Below are positions 1 to 9,343 of a stretch of 11,542 nt of DNA, one piece after another. Numbering within the stretch: position 1 is the first letter of the stretch; every line of letters starts with the position of its first letter. Location of the stretch: contig JSYX01000834.1 of the NCBI GenBank assembly GCA_000787465.1, positions 1 through 11,542 of the forward strand, written 5' to 3'. The notes under the pieces are model-generated. The model had not been told where the DNA came from. It made no database searches and saw only the letters and a program-made list of their open reading frames with translations. Made by a program: the position numbers and the translations under genes. This DNA comes from Thermomucor indicae-seudaticae. Lineage: Eukaryota > Mucoromycota > Mucoromycetes > Mucorales > Lichtheimiaceae.

Positions 1-34
1 AACACCACTTTGTTTTATCTCATGCATCGGACAA

Positions 35-1443
35 TCAAAACCGTATGCAAACTTTTGCCCGCCAGTGTATAGCGGTCTCCGATCGACCATGCGGCTGAAT
101 ATCGATGATTTCTTTCAGTTCCAGCTGAGAGATGTGCATCGTTGCCGAGTCTAGTTTCGCGAATATGGAATTGCCAGCTGGATCTTTGGCCGCGTTCGTA
201 TAGAGAGAGCTGGAGAATAAACGAGTGAACTGCGAGGCCGGCTCTCGGCTTGAGAATGAAGATACATGGGAGTATCTGTCCAGCACGACAGTGTCTTTCT
301 GCAAGTGCCTTATTTGACCGAGGAACAAACTGTTCGCGTTTTTGTCAACACATCCAAGACTGTCGGCTGTTGGCAGGCGTAAGGTGACGGAAGCAGAGAT
401 TGACCCGCAACGCATACAGTCAGTTCACGGTGCACACACAAAGAGATACCCTTTTGCCATACATACCTGAAAACGCGCGCAGAGACCAAACTGGGCAATA
501 ATGATGTTAGGCATTCTGCACGCCTCCGTTAGACCTTCTCCAAAGGGGACAATGGGTGAACTCTCCTGTGTTCGGATGGTGTCGTCGTAATAACGCCTGA
601 TAAACAGGGAAATCGGTCCCGAGGAAGGAATGAAGTATGACCCGGTCCTGAAGGAGTCGATATCCCCAGTGACGGACAGACGCGGGTTGATTTGGCCGGG
701 AGAATAAACGAAGAAGGGCTCGCCGGATTGGAGTTGGCCCAGACCTGGAGGGTAGTGGTATCAATGCCAGTTGCGAAGGTTTCAGCAAAAAGAACCAATG
801 CTCAGCTTACCTGCTCGGGAAAGTGTTTCTCTGCTCCGCTAACAACGCCCCAAGCGACGGGGCACGATTACGGGTCACTGACCCTTCAGCAGGGTCTATG
901 GAAAACAGTTAGTCAATATCGAAAAGTCCGGAACAAGAAGTCCATCCAAATCGTCCTACCCGGTCTTCTGGCACTCTGTTCCGCACGCAAGGCAGTCGGA
1001 GATGCCATGCGTTCTTGCACGAACGCGCCAACATCGTCATTTAAGCCAGTCAACCTCTCCTTCGAGACCTTTTTGGATTCGTTGTTGTTGCTGTATTCTC
1101 GGTCAGCTCCGAGATAGAGCTCCTTGAATCTGGGGCTGTCTCGAAGGTCCTCTTGTACACCCGTGCCTACTTGCATTCTTTCGCCTCCTCTAGTGATCCA
1201 ATGGCCATTGTCAATAATGTGGCGAAATATGAATTGCTGTCCAAATGGAATTAACAGATTCCGGGAAGGAGATCTACGATTCGTGTGCTGTATGTGCTCG
1301 CGGATGAATTTGTTGAACTGCTCTCCTTTCTCCGTCTCATAGTGGAGAGCAGTCGCAAATCGGTCAAAGCCCTGAGTGGGGTGGTGCAGCATATGGAGCT
1401 TGGGCTTCGAGCGGACGCGGTTCTTGCGATTGGCGTTTGGTCT
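35..1443 (-). pseudogene. Decayed C-terminal fragment of a fungal transposon-type protein
   Basis: Three open blocks lie in the same order on the minus strand. Block 1 (1443 to 916) follows a good acceptor (TACTTCAG) and contains SKPKLHMLHH, then YETEKGEQFNKFIREH, then HTNRRSPSRN. From memory this order is typical of large multi-copy fungal proteins of mobile-element type (possibly CACTA-like); I cannot fix the family name. Block 2 (744 to 467) is a 92-codon frame between an AG acceptor and a CAG/GTATGT donor, containing SGEPFFVYSP and RTGSYFIPSSG. Block 3 (366 to 35) contains DTVVLDRYSHV and ends in TGA. The blocks cannot be joined: there are stops in every frame between 1 and 2, and the donor of block 2 (phase 0) does not match the acceptor of block 3 (phase 1). 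The N-terminal and catalytic parts are absent, because the dynein gene ends only about 275 bp upstream. I infer a 5'-truncated, decaying copy. Confidence 0.6.
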
Positions 1444-1717
1444 CTGAAGTAGGATGATGGCTGATGGCAGCTGTGAGCTCCACCACCTTCCGGTGCACTA
1501 GCTCTTTGTAAAGGTGAAGTGTTTTCTACCGAACACGTAAGCAACATCCAAGATCTCACTTTTTTGAGCTCTGGCATCGTCGACCAATCCAATGCCTGCA
1601 CTCTGTGAATCCGGCTCCTGGATTTCCTTTTTCATATGAACCCATAGTTTGCATACGCCTCACCCGAGCAAAGGCTAAGAGGAAACGATATAGGGGAATA
1701 TTGGGAAAGACGATGGT

Positions 1718-4353
1718 TTATTTTGCAGGGGTTTCTTGGTTAGCAATCATTTCCGAAATATTCTTTTGCAACAGATGCCAGTCTTCTGGCTTGGGATTAG
1801 CCAGCTATCATGAATTGTACAGTTAGACTTCCATTCAGAAGCTTTATAACACAAACATACCTCTCCAATATCATATACATAAACACGACCATCACTTGAT
1901 CCAATAGCCGTCTTTCTGCCTTCCTTATCCCACGCTAACTTATTAAGCGCCCGTCCTGAACCAACTGACGTGCTGACCGATGGTTCCTGCAATTACAGAA
2001 AGTAAAGACATAAGCCCCATACTGGCTCACATACAGAAGAGAAACACTTACTTCAGTATCTGCGTTCAGGTTCCATAAATCAAACTGGCCATTTCCATCC
2101 ACTGAGGCAAACAATGCAGGATGTGACGGTGACCATTTAACATCATACACATAGTCGTCCGCATGCTCAAAAGAGTACAATGGTGTGATTGTTGTTGGTT
2201 GAGTCGATGCCTTGGAGACAGACTGAAGCCCAGTTTTTTTGTCAGCAATAACATTAAAAGAACTTGCTCCGATTGATACTCACTTTAGCTCGCCATAGCT
2301 TCACAGTCCAGTCAACTGAAGAGGTTAAGAATAGGTCGGAGAAGTCAACAGATCCAAACAAAGGATGGAAATGTAGTCCGGTCACCGATCCATAATGTCC
2401 ACGGTAAGTATCATGCTGATTAATACCAGCCTTGCTAAAGGGCAAATCAGCAAAACGCTTATTCATTTCATCAACTATCTTTACCGTCCAGCCTGATCGT
2501 AACGGTTTGCCTGATACACATTGCCCTCTTCGGTTCCCACCCAAAATGTCGTCGTCTCGTTGTCTGGGTATCCGAGACATGTGACCGCTACCTCGTCGGT
2601 CTTGTTATGTGCAGGATGAAGGAGCTCAAGGTAGTCCTACCGAGGTGGTTTTTTTTAGCACACTGTGAAAAGAAGAGATGAGAACTGTGTGTATACCTGT
2701 GGTTGTGCAAGCATATCCAATTGCCAAGAGCAGACGAATCCGTCCGTACTTGCAGTAATTAAGTTGTGAGCATTCTGTGTACCAACCATTGTTATCGAAT
2801 ACACTGGATGGGTATGGCCGCCCGCTGACAACGGCGTCTTCAGGACAGGCAGCGATTTGGCTCTGGTATCCCATAGAACGATTTGCCCCGAATACGTGCC
2901 GCCTATGACATAATTTGGATGGAACTTGCTAAACATGACGCTTAGCACGTCCGACTAGCAAAGATTCCCCCTTTGTTGAGTGCTTGCTTTATGCGATTTA
3001 CAAAAGGTTCAACTAACCTGTGAGTGGAATACAAATTCTGGTCTTTCCAATAAATGAAGGTTCCATACAAGGGCAACGCCGTCTGGTTCATTCAATGCGC
3101 CAGGGTTCTTGTTGTATGATGAGACCAGAAGTTCTGGATACTGTGGTGGCATGTGAATTGACTGATATATATCAGCCCCTCTCTAACTCTCTTACCTTGG
3201 ACGACCAGTCGACGTCCGTTACAGATCTGTTCTTGGACCATCTCTCATCCCAAAAGTCACAAACGAACTTTACGCGTTTGCCGGTATTTCCATCACTAAT
3301 GATTATTTAGAAAGCCAGTCCCTCCTCCCCTGTATATCGACTTGCCTATCGACATCAATGCCAAGGGTATAATCTTTCATAAAGTCATAAGTTTCGTTCA
3401 AGGCTCTTTCCACAAATTTTGATGAAGTGTCGACAAATTGCAGAAACTCTGGAGACGTCAAGATCAATTTCTTTTCTTCCTCTGTCAATTCTGTATATAG
3501 ATACAAGTTAGTCAGGTCCTGCATGATTCTCTATCCACCACTCACCTTGGAATTCCTCTTGTTTCTCAAGCTCGGCGCGTCTCCGTTCTTCTTCTAATTG
3601 TGCTTGCCGTTGCTTTTCTTGTTGCTCCAACTCTTCCAAAATCTCTTTACGGATCTCTTCTTCTGTTTTCTTTGGTGCATCAAAAGACCCTTCTGCCGTT
3701 TGAATTTCTTTACTATACACGACTTGTTCCTAGCGAAACTGACAGTGTCAATAACCTGAATTCTTCCCACATCCCCTTGCGGCTGTCGCTTTTACCAAAG
3801 GTGGAATATCAGCAACCACGGTCTGGAATTCTGTAAGTTCGGCTACGTAGCGTGCAGGTGCGGAAGCTGAAGTCGGAAGGGTAGACTGAGAAGGTAACGA
3901 GGTGCGATGGCCATTCGACCTAGATGATGACGACGATGGTAAGTCTATACCAACTCTTCGGTTGGGAAGAGTCTTGTCTTACTCGCTTACTGGCGTTCCA
4001 GGGACCGAGTAACCAAAGTTGGTCGAAGCCGGTCTTGACGACGTGAATTCGGACCCGGTATCAGACCCACGATCAGAGCCTCCAGTGTTTACGCTTGTGC
4101 TTGGTGTTCCAGGGCGTTCACCCAGTACAAGTGCAACAAGGTCATCAATCGCTTTTCGGTCTCGGGTTGAACTCTATGGTTCTTTTGTAAGTTCATCGTT
4201 TCTAAATTTGTCTTCATGTGCCGCCATGCATACCGATGAAGAATGGGATTGACTTGTCTGACTCTCGAGCACAGCTCTACGTTCTTCGCGTGCACGACGT
4301 AATTCGGCGAGCTTTTGTCGTTTCTTTTCTAATTCCTCTTTCCTGCGATCCAT
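1718..4353 (-). CDS. DYNC1I: Cytoplasmic dynein 1 intermediate chain (WD40)
   Basis: Dynein intermediate chain (nudI/PAC11/DYNC1I family) links the dynein heavy chain to the light chains and to dynactin for minus-end transport on microtubules. Exons: 4353-4234, 4173-3983, 3919-3796, 3729-3546, 3490-3346, 3295-3196, 3140-3018, 2954-2697, 2636-2485, 2434-2284, 2222-2052, 1986-1861, 1804-1718. All phases close, giving 643 aa, a usual size for the family. The N-terminus [20 protein letters not shown] is the diagnostic dynactin/NudE-binding helix. A light-chain site KEIQT lies at residues 152-156, a charged coiled coil at about 165-206 and the ELTEEEKK segment (roadblock light-chain region) after it. 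The WD40 propeller covers about 255-615, with WDERWSK-type entry, GQIVLWD at 352-358 and DWTVKLW at 507-513. The start has G at -3 and +4. Intron 5 is GC-AG. Intron 2 has an alternative (105 nt, 3990-3886) that would give 629 aa. Confidence 0.96.
3296..3345 (-). other. GC-AG intron (dynein intron 5)
   Basis: This 50-nt intron starts AG/GCAAGT and ends ATTAG. No GT donor nearby gives a matching phase: the flanking exons end and begin in phase 2, and only the GC site joins VDS to DGNTGKR in frame. A TCTAAAT branch-like site lies about 10 nt before the acceptor. The donor matches the strong consensus known for GC-AG introns. Confidence 0.88.
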
Positions 4354-5007
4354 GTCGTTCGACAGCTGCAGTAAGTTCGGCCCCGCTTTCAAAAATCCAG
4401 GGCGGACCTGTACCTACAGCCAATAAGAACCGGTGCTTGAGAGACAACTTGTACCGGTTGCCGCTTTCGTTTCTGGCAGTACAAGTCGTAAAAGTGAAAG
4501 GTGACGGGTTATCAGCTGCAGCTAGCTCTCGCTGAGGGAGCGGATGTGTCCGGACAATGCATAGAACAGAGCATGTCTGAAAAACTGTCTTTACTATTTT
4601 GGTTTATGACATAGTTCCAGTATTTAGAGCGGTTTTTATCATACTTTACGTAGATCTCTTCGTCTGTAAATATCTTCCGTACAGGCAACAGCGAAAGAAT
4701 TCAGACGGGAGAGACGAAACCGCATATCCTATTATGGAGGATGTCCTAAAATGCGCCTGCATATCAAAACTTGCGGTAAACGCTTGTAAGTCAGCGACAC
4801 CGTACTAGCGCCAGCCTCGGCATTAATACGAAGCACAGACGATAAGAGTTAAGAGATACAGTAAATGCAAGACAATGTCGGTGATGCAGCTTGGGTTGTT
4901 GGAGGAAATTGGCTTTTCGGGCTCCGCCGGCGGGGCGCCCAATAGACCCTCTTGCACGGCGAGCAGATGTTCCTCCTTTCCTGAATCATAAGCACACGTA
5001 CTTGACC
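4354..5007. promoter_or_regulatory. Divergent promoter region, dynein IC / RPL26
   Basis: These 654 bp separate two divergent starts, so both promoters and 5' UTRs must lie here. No open frame in it is convincing. On the RPL26 side there is a GC-rich island with the 10-bp palindrome CCGCCGGCGG near 4924, and a pyrimidine run (TTCCTCCTTTCC, about 4970-4981) like the initiators of ribosomal protein genes. On the dynein side a CAGCTG E-box-like site lies about 10 bp before the ATG. No TATA box is evident. The individual elements are inference. Confidence 0.5.
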
Positions 5008-5873
5008 ATGAAGTTCAGTGCTGGTGAGTTGTATTTCTGGTTCAAAGTTTAACAACAGGATGAACGGATGAGATGAGAAAAGAGCAACAATTTTCACTTA
5101 CGACTAAGGGATGGATGGATGGATGGATGGATGGGTGAAACGAGCAGCTTGAAATTTTTTTGTCACCTCCAATTGGGGGTTGATCGCGGAAACGACATGA
5201 GTGGACGAACAAAATTACCGGCAACGAAAGAGAGAGAAAGAGAACGCTTAAAAGAGAACGGCGGCTCTAATCGTGTCAACTGTATAGATGTTAGCTCTTC
5301 GCGTCGCAAGAGCAGAAAGGCTCACTTCACTGCGCCCTCCCACATTCGCCGCAAGATTATGAGCTCACCCTTGTCCAAGGAGCTCCGCGAAAAGTACAAC
5401 GTGAGTGTTTCTTTTTGAACTTTTGCAATTGACAAGCGCTTGCTCACACTTAACGATTTCAGACTCGCTCGATTCCTATCCGTAAGGATGACGAGGTTCT
5501 GGTTGTCCGCGGCAGCTTCAAGGGTCGCGAAGGCAAGGTCGTCCAGGTCTACCGTAAGAAGTGGGTGATCCACATTGAACGTGTCAACCGCGAAAAGGTC
5601 AACGGTAGGATATTCTTTTTCTGGCTCGTTTATGCAATCGCTCTTTCGGTCCGTTGACAAACTGTATGATCAGGTGCTTCCGTTCCTATTGGCATTCACC
5701 CATCGAACGTCGTCATTACCAAGCTTAAGCTTGACAAGAGCCGCCAGGCTATCCTTGACCGCAAGGACAGATCCAAGAACAAGAAGACTGAAGCTATGCA
5801 AGAAGTAAGTAATGATTTACGACCGCGCGGTGTGGCATGGTTTTTCTAATGTGATAATCTCTGGTTACAGTAA
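5008..5873 (+). CDS. RPL26: 60S ribosomal protein L26 (uL24)
   Basis: Structural protein of the large cytosolic ribosomal subunit, near the polypeptide exit tunnel. Exons: 5008-5023, 5288-5400, 5463-5604, 5674-5804, 5871-5873, giving 134 aa (human 145, yeast 127). The first exon encodes only MKFSA plus one base, typical of ribosomal protein genes with a long first intron (264 nt here). Residues 7-43 hold the conserved [16 protein letters not shown] and SKELREKYN; the KOW motif is at about 55-85 with [12 protein letters not shown] and [26 protein letters not shown] follows. Codon use is strongly biased to AAG, CGC and GTC, as expected for high expression. The last intron (5805-5870) sits directly before the TAA, so the final coding exon is just the stop codon plus 3' UTR. 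The start context is GACC-ATG. Confidence 0.97.
5109..5132 (+). repeat. (GGAT)6 microsatellite in RPL26 intron 1
   Basis: Six perfect GGAT units sit in the first intron of RPL26, about 85 nt from its donor. A purine-rich AGAGAGAAAGAGAA tract follows at about 5228. This is probably a simple polymorphic repeat. Confidence 0.95.
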
Positions 5874-5912
5874 ACGACTGATCGCCATAGTTTATTCGTT
5901 CGCATGGGGAAT

Positions 5913-5918
5913 AATAAA
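5913..5918 (+). terminator. Polyadenylation signal of RPL26
   Basis: AATAAA lies 40 nt after the RPL26 stop codon and is followed by a GT-rich stretch (CTTGTATGTTTGGTGGT), the usual order for a polyadenylation site. Confidence 0.7.
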
Positions 5919-6672
5919 CTCTTGTATGTTTGGTGGTCCTTAAGATTTACTCAAATGACGACTTGAAACCGAATCGTTTCACTATCGCTTGATATGAGCC
6001 TACAGGTTCAACTCTGGTCTTGATTTACTTTTGCATATAGAAGATGTCTCGGATGCGGTCCGTAGTACTAGGTCCTGGCCTATGACTCTTCATAGTGTAA
6101 TCCGTATATTTCATGCGTGACATTCTTTATTCATTGTATTACCAGTAGAGAGATTGTCTGCTCCGTATAACATCGAGGAAAGATAGCTCTTGTCTACACA
6201 GTAGGGATATTGCCACGGAGGGTCGGGACAAGTCGTTTCATTATTATCCTCCGCACCAGTAGGACTTGTTTGTCTATTGTCTTCCTAACCGTACAAGGCG
6301 AAACATTATCTTCTGCAGCACCAAAATCAACCGAATTAGGCCTTGCGAATAGGTGTAACACATGTTCATTATATGCGGGGAAGGAAGCGGACCCAGCGCG
6401 TCGTTAACTCATATCAGCATCGCGCTAAGTTCTCCCTTTAAGTATCACCGGCTACTGTCGGGTCCTGGAGAATATGTAATACTGAAAAAGCATATTTCAT
6501 GCAGCACGTTCGGAAATAAAGGCTCATTTTGAATACCTCTTCGTCATCGCTACAGTACAGTAGTAACCACATTATACTGACAAAAATTTTGAAACACAAT
6601 TGCTATTGTTATAACGGGAATTCACTGCATGTCTAGGTGTACGTCTATATCAACAGATTATATAACAAAAAA
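5919..6672. other. Convergent intergenic spacer
   Basis: This stretch lies between the 3' ends of RPL26 and the nucleotidase gene. It must contain both 3' UTRs and cleavage sites. Short open frames (for example 6210-6407 plus) show no conserved motif or splice context. I see no RNA gene or repeat in it. Confidence 0.6.
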
Positions 6673-7825
6673 TTACAATGTAGCAGAGGACAATTGTTCA
6701 TAAGGACTGTTGTTCCACAAGTGAGGCAAAACCTTTGGAAGGTCATGGATATCCTCAATCTGGTAGTCACCATGCCTAGATTTCTCAGGATTATCCGTTA
6801 CGTGGATTGCTGTCCAGCCTAAGCTCTATTACGGAGAATCTGTTAGTAAAATTGTATGGCATTTGATACAAGTCAAAGTTCTACCTTGGCAACGTCAATA
6901 TTTGCTGCAGAATCATCGACCAAGTAACATAAACTGGGATCATCGACACCAGCTTCTTTCATTGCTCTGTGGTACGCCGATATTTCTGGATAGTCTCAGT
7001 CAGCTCTGGATTAGGGGTAGGCCACACACATATCCCAAAGATCAATTACCAGGTTTACAGTCAAACTCAGGATTCCGATAATCGGCGTAGGTTATCCCTG
7101 AACCGTTTTAGTCAGTTACTACGAATGAGAGAGATCGACGCAAAACCACCACTTGCCATCAAATTGGTCAGCAATGTTCAGCAGCCTGAGGCATCGCTGG
7201 GCATGCTAAAACACACAAGTTAGATAAAGGGCAACAACCGGATGCGTCACATACTTACGGGCAAATACGCATTTGTAAAGACCCACTTTGTCATCTTTAA
7301 CCCGCGAAGCATATCACGCAGCTCCAGGTCAGGTTTAAGCAGACTATCGAGAGGTAAACTTCCATCGACTTCATTATCTTTTGATACATCATTAACATTG
7401 TCGTTGACTCTGTTTTGCATATCTCTTGACATTACCATATTGTATCGGATCTACCGAATGGTGCTTCATCAAACCCCGCAAAGAAAGGCCATAATCAGCA
7501 TGGTAACGGGCATGTAATGTTTTTGCTAAACAACAGCAAATTAAGCTTCTCTCTCTTTCCATCGGTTGCCTGACGAAACACGTACCCTCTTCGAATGGAA
7601 TACCAATTTTGATAAAGTAATCTAAAATCCTTTCGGATCAGGTTAGCACGAAATAACCGTAAAAAGATCAAATAACCGTTTACTTTTTGCGCATCAAAAG
7701 ATTAATGCCCAGATTCCTATGCTATTTCCAAACGTTATTCCAGCATCTTCTTTTACCACGGTGCGTGCACTTACGTAAAGGCAGTTATCGCAGTCGAAAA
7801 AGAATACAGGCTCTCCAATGGTCAT
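6673..7825 (-). CDS. SDT1: HAD-superfamily pyrimidine 5'-nucleotidase, SDT1/PHM8 type
   Basis: This family dephosphorylates pyrimidine (and other) nucleoside monophosphates in the cytosol; yeast members are Sdt1 and Phm8. The symbol names the family, not a proven one-to-one orthologue. Exons: 7825-7775, 7721-7684, 7629-7586, 7525-7436, 7377-7259, 7205-7157, 7097-7050, 6985-6885, 6825-6673. Phases close exactly, giving 230 aa, a little shorter than yeast Sdt1. HAD motif I is FFFDCDNCLY (nucleophile D11, acid D13), followed by YGLSLRGLMKHH and VDGSLPLDSLLKPD. Motif II is WVFTNA (T109), motif III lysine K145 in DCKPE, motif IV LVDDSAAN (D170, D171). The end reads GWTAIHVTDNPE and DYQIEDIHDLPKVLPHLW. 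The ATG at 7825 follows TTCCGCC and starts close to motif I; an upstream in-frame ATG at 7948 would add a tail without resemblance to the family. Intron 6 is GC-AG. Confidence 0.94.
7098..7156 (-). other. GC-AG intron (nucleotidase intron 6)
   Basis: This 59-nt intron starts G/GCAAGT and ends GGTTCAG, with a CTGACTAA branch site about 18 nt before the end. It joins ADQFDG to ITYADYRNPEFDCKP in frame (phase 1 on both sides). No GT donor in the area gives the same join. Confidence 0.88.
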
Positions 7826-8803
7826 GGCGGAACTTGTGCCTGAAATGGAACGGGATGGAAATGACGCCCGGATAGCTCTGGAAAACAGTCCAGTGGGCAC
7901 TGCTACAGCTACATAAGTGTCATGCCTTGGACAAATGTTGAACGTCAATCACACACTTGGAGTAATCGGTATCGAGTTGAAGCAGTAGCACACAGACTTC
8001 GCCACTCTCGGGAGTTCCTGGATTCTGCTGCGTCGTCGGGGATACAAGGCACGGGAACTGAAACACAGGTTTTCTTAACTGCAAAGGACTCTTGTGCATT
8101 CATGTCATCTATGCCGCAATGAGCTTTATCACATAAATTCCACAATGATTCCTTCCGTTCGACGGGAACTGGTAGGCTACCGTTTCGTCAGCCATCAAGC
8201 GTTCTTGGCACCAGTTGATACATTGCGCAGTTTGGCGCTGCAACTGAAGTCAAATGCCAGTAGCCATTCGGAATGACATGCGGAAGAGGAACTTCATGTA
8301 CTAGTTTGGGCATGCGAGGTTACCACTGGGCATCGCATTGTTTAATCCGCATGGTGTATGTCATCTATGTCAATCGCCAGAAGCGGAAAGTTGCCAGCTA
8401 GCCACGCAACCCAGGCAAATATGAAAAGTCGCTCGCCCATCCCAAAGCTCAACACCAGCTCAATGAAGTCATGCGATTGTTCTCCAGGAATAGAGCTTTT
8501 TTCCCGTGAGATGTTGGTCCCATTTTGCAAGCGGGAAGGTCGGTTCGATGAGCCTAGGATAGCAAGGATGATTTATGTCGTCACAGCAGACAATCCAAAC
8601 TCGTCCCGCTGACTGTTAGTTCAGAGTCGGTATAGTTGTTTTCGACGCCTTTTGTTTGTGAGAAGCGTGTCTTTTTGAGCGGAATCGTAGATATATCAAC
8701 GACAGCGTAAGCGGTGACACACCAACCACATTTAGCTCTTTGCGGAACAATATCCATGCCTCGCAGAACACATAACGACCATGTTATCTGTTGAATGGTC
8801 TGA
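7826..8803. other. Region without a supportable gene
   Basis: This includes the promoter of the nucleotidase gene at its left edge. One plus frame (8094-8612) is interrupted by only two stops, and a minus frame (8342-8530) encodes a hydrophobic stretch, but the two overlap and neither shows a motif I recognise or a convincing splice context. I assign nothing here. Confidence 0.5.
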
Positions 8804-9001
8804 GCTCTGCATGTTAGCGAGCGTCAGGTTCCTAACTGGGCCGCCATTTTCGACCTCTGTCACGAGTGTGTTCCATACATTGCCACACTGACGTTGCACT
8901 ATGCACGTTACTTCATTCTTAAAGTTGTCGGGTTATACAAAAGCGACGAGGAAAAGATATGCGAGGAAGTAGACTATCCCGTCGTGGTATATCGATTTGC
9001 T
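8804..9001 (+). other. Orphan open segment, possible exon or gene remnant
   Basis: A 66-codon stop-free frame without a clear ATG. Its second half is protein-like: PNWAAIFDLCHECVPYIATL, then KVVGLYKSDEEKICEEVDYP. An AG sits just before it (GGTCTGAG) and several GT sites near its end, but none joins in phase to the next open segment. I do not recognise the family. It may be an exon of an unmodelled gene, a decayed gene, or chance. Confidence 0.25.
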
Positions 9002-9067
9002 TAAACGTTTTGACTATTTGCTTTCACGGGCTGAGTTAAGGAGCGTGTTTCAAAAGAAAAAGTTTGA

Positions 9068-9343
9068 AACAGTTTATGGTATAAAGGCGAGAGTAGCGGA
9101 ACGGTCATCGGTACCTCATCGACGGCTGGACCATCCGTTAGTCCTTCCACCCAACAACGGATTGAACTATCGAGCTCTTTTTCTAGATGCGTGAAACTTG
9201 AAGAAACAGTCGGCTTTTTGCAGCATGATGTTATTCACTTGCAAGCGCGTGTTGCAGTTCCTGATGCTATGTTTATTAAAGAAAAACAAGACGATGAGGA
9301 GATCTGGAGCTGTTTGGATAAAATGTTTGAGCACTATCATTGA
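9068..9343 (+). other. Orphan open segment, possible last exon
   Basis: A 91-codon frame, open from just after a TGA and ending in TGA at 9341-9343. It begins next to an AAACAG acceptor-like site. The translated end is acidic and helix-like: KLEETVGFLQHDVIHLQARV, then IKEKQDDEEIWSCLDKMFEH. It reads like the C-terminal coiled coil of an unknown protein and lies 67 nt downstream of the other orphan segment on the same strand. No family is recognised and no splice model closes. Confidence 0.3.

Noticed and set aside
692..1117. 141-codon plus-strand ORF
   Set aside because: It is antisense to the transposase-like blocks and has low-complexity, unconserved sequence; the minus frame carries the recognisable motifs.
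1717..1722. AATAAA overlapping the dynein stop codon as polyadenylation signal
   Set aside because: It overlaps the TAA itself; cleavage some 15-30 nt later is possible but the match is expected by chance in an AAA-TAA context.
7677..7721. Apparent one-base frameshift in exon 2 of the nucleotidase gene
   Set aside because: With a GTTATT donor the phase fails by one base, but the GTAAAC donor at 7683 and the GAAAG acceptor at 7630 give MRKKILDYFIKIG in perfect frame, so the gene is intact.
8342..8530. Minus-strand ORF with a hydrophobic, membrane-like stretch
   Set aside because: No conserved motif, overlaps an equally open plus frame, and no splice or start context; best taken as chance.
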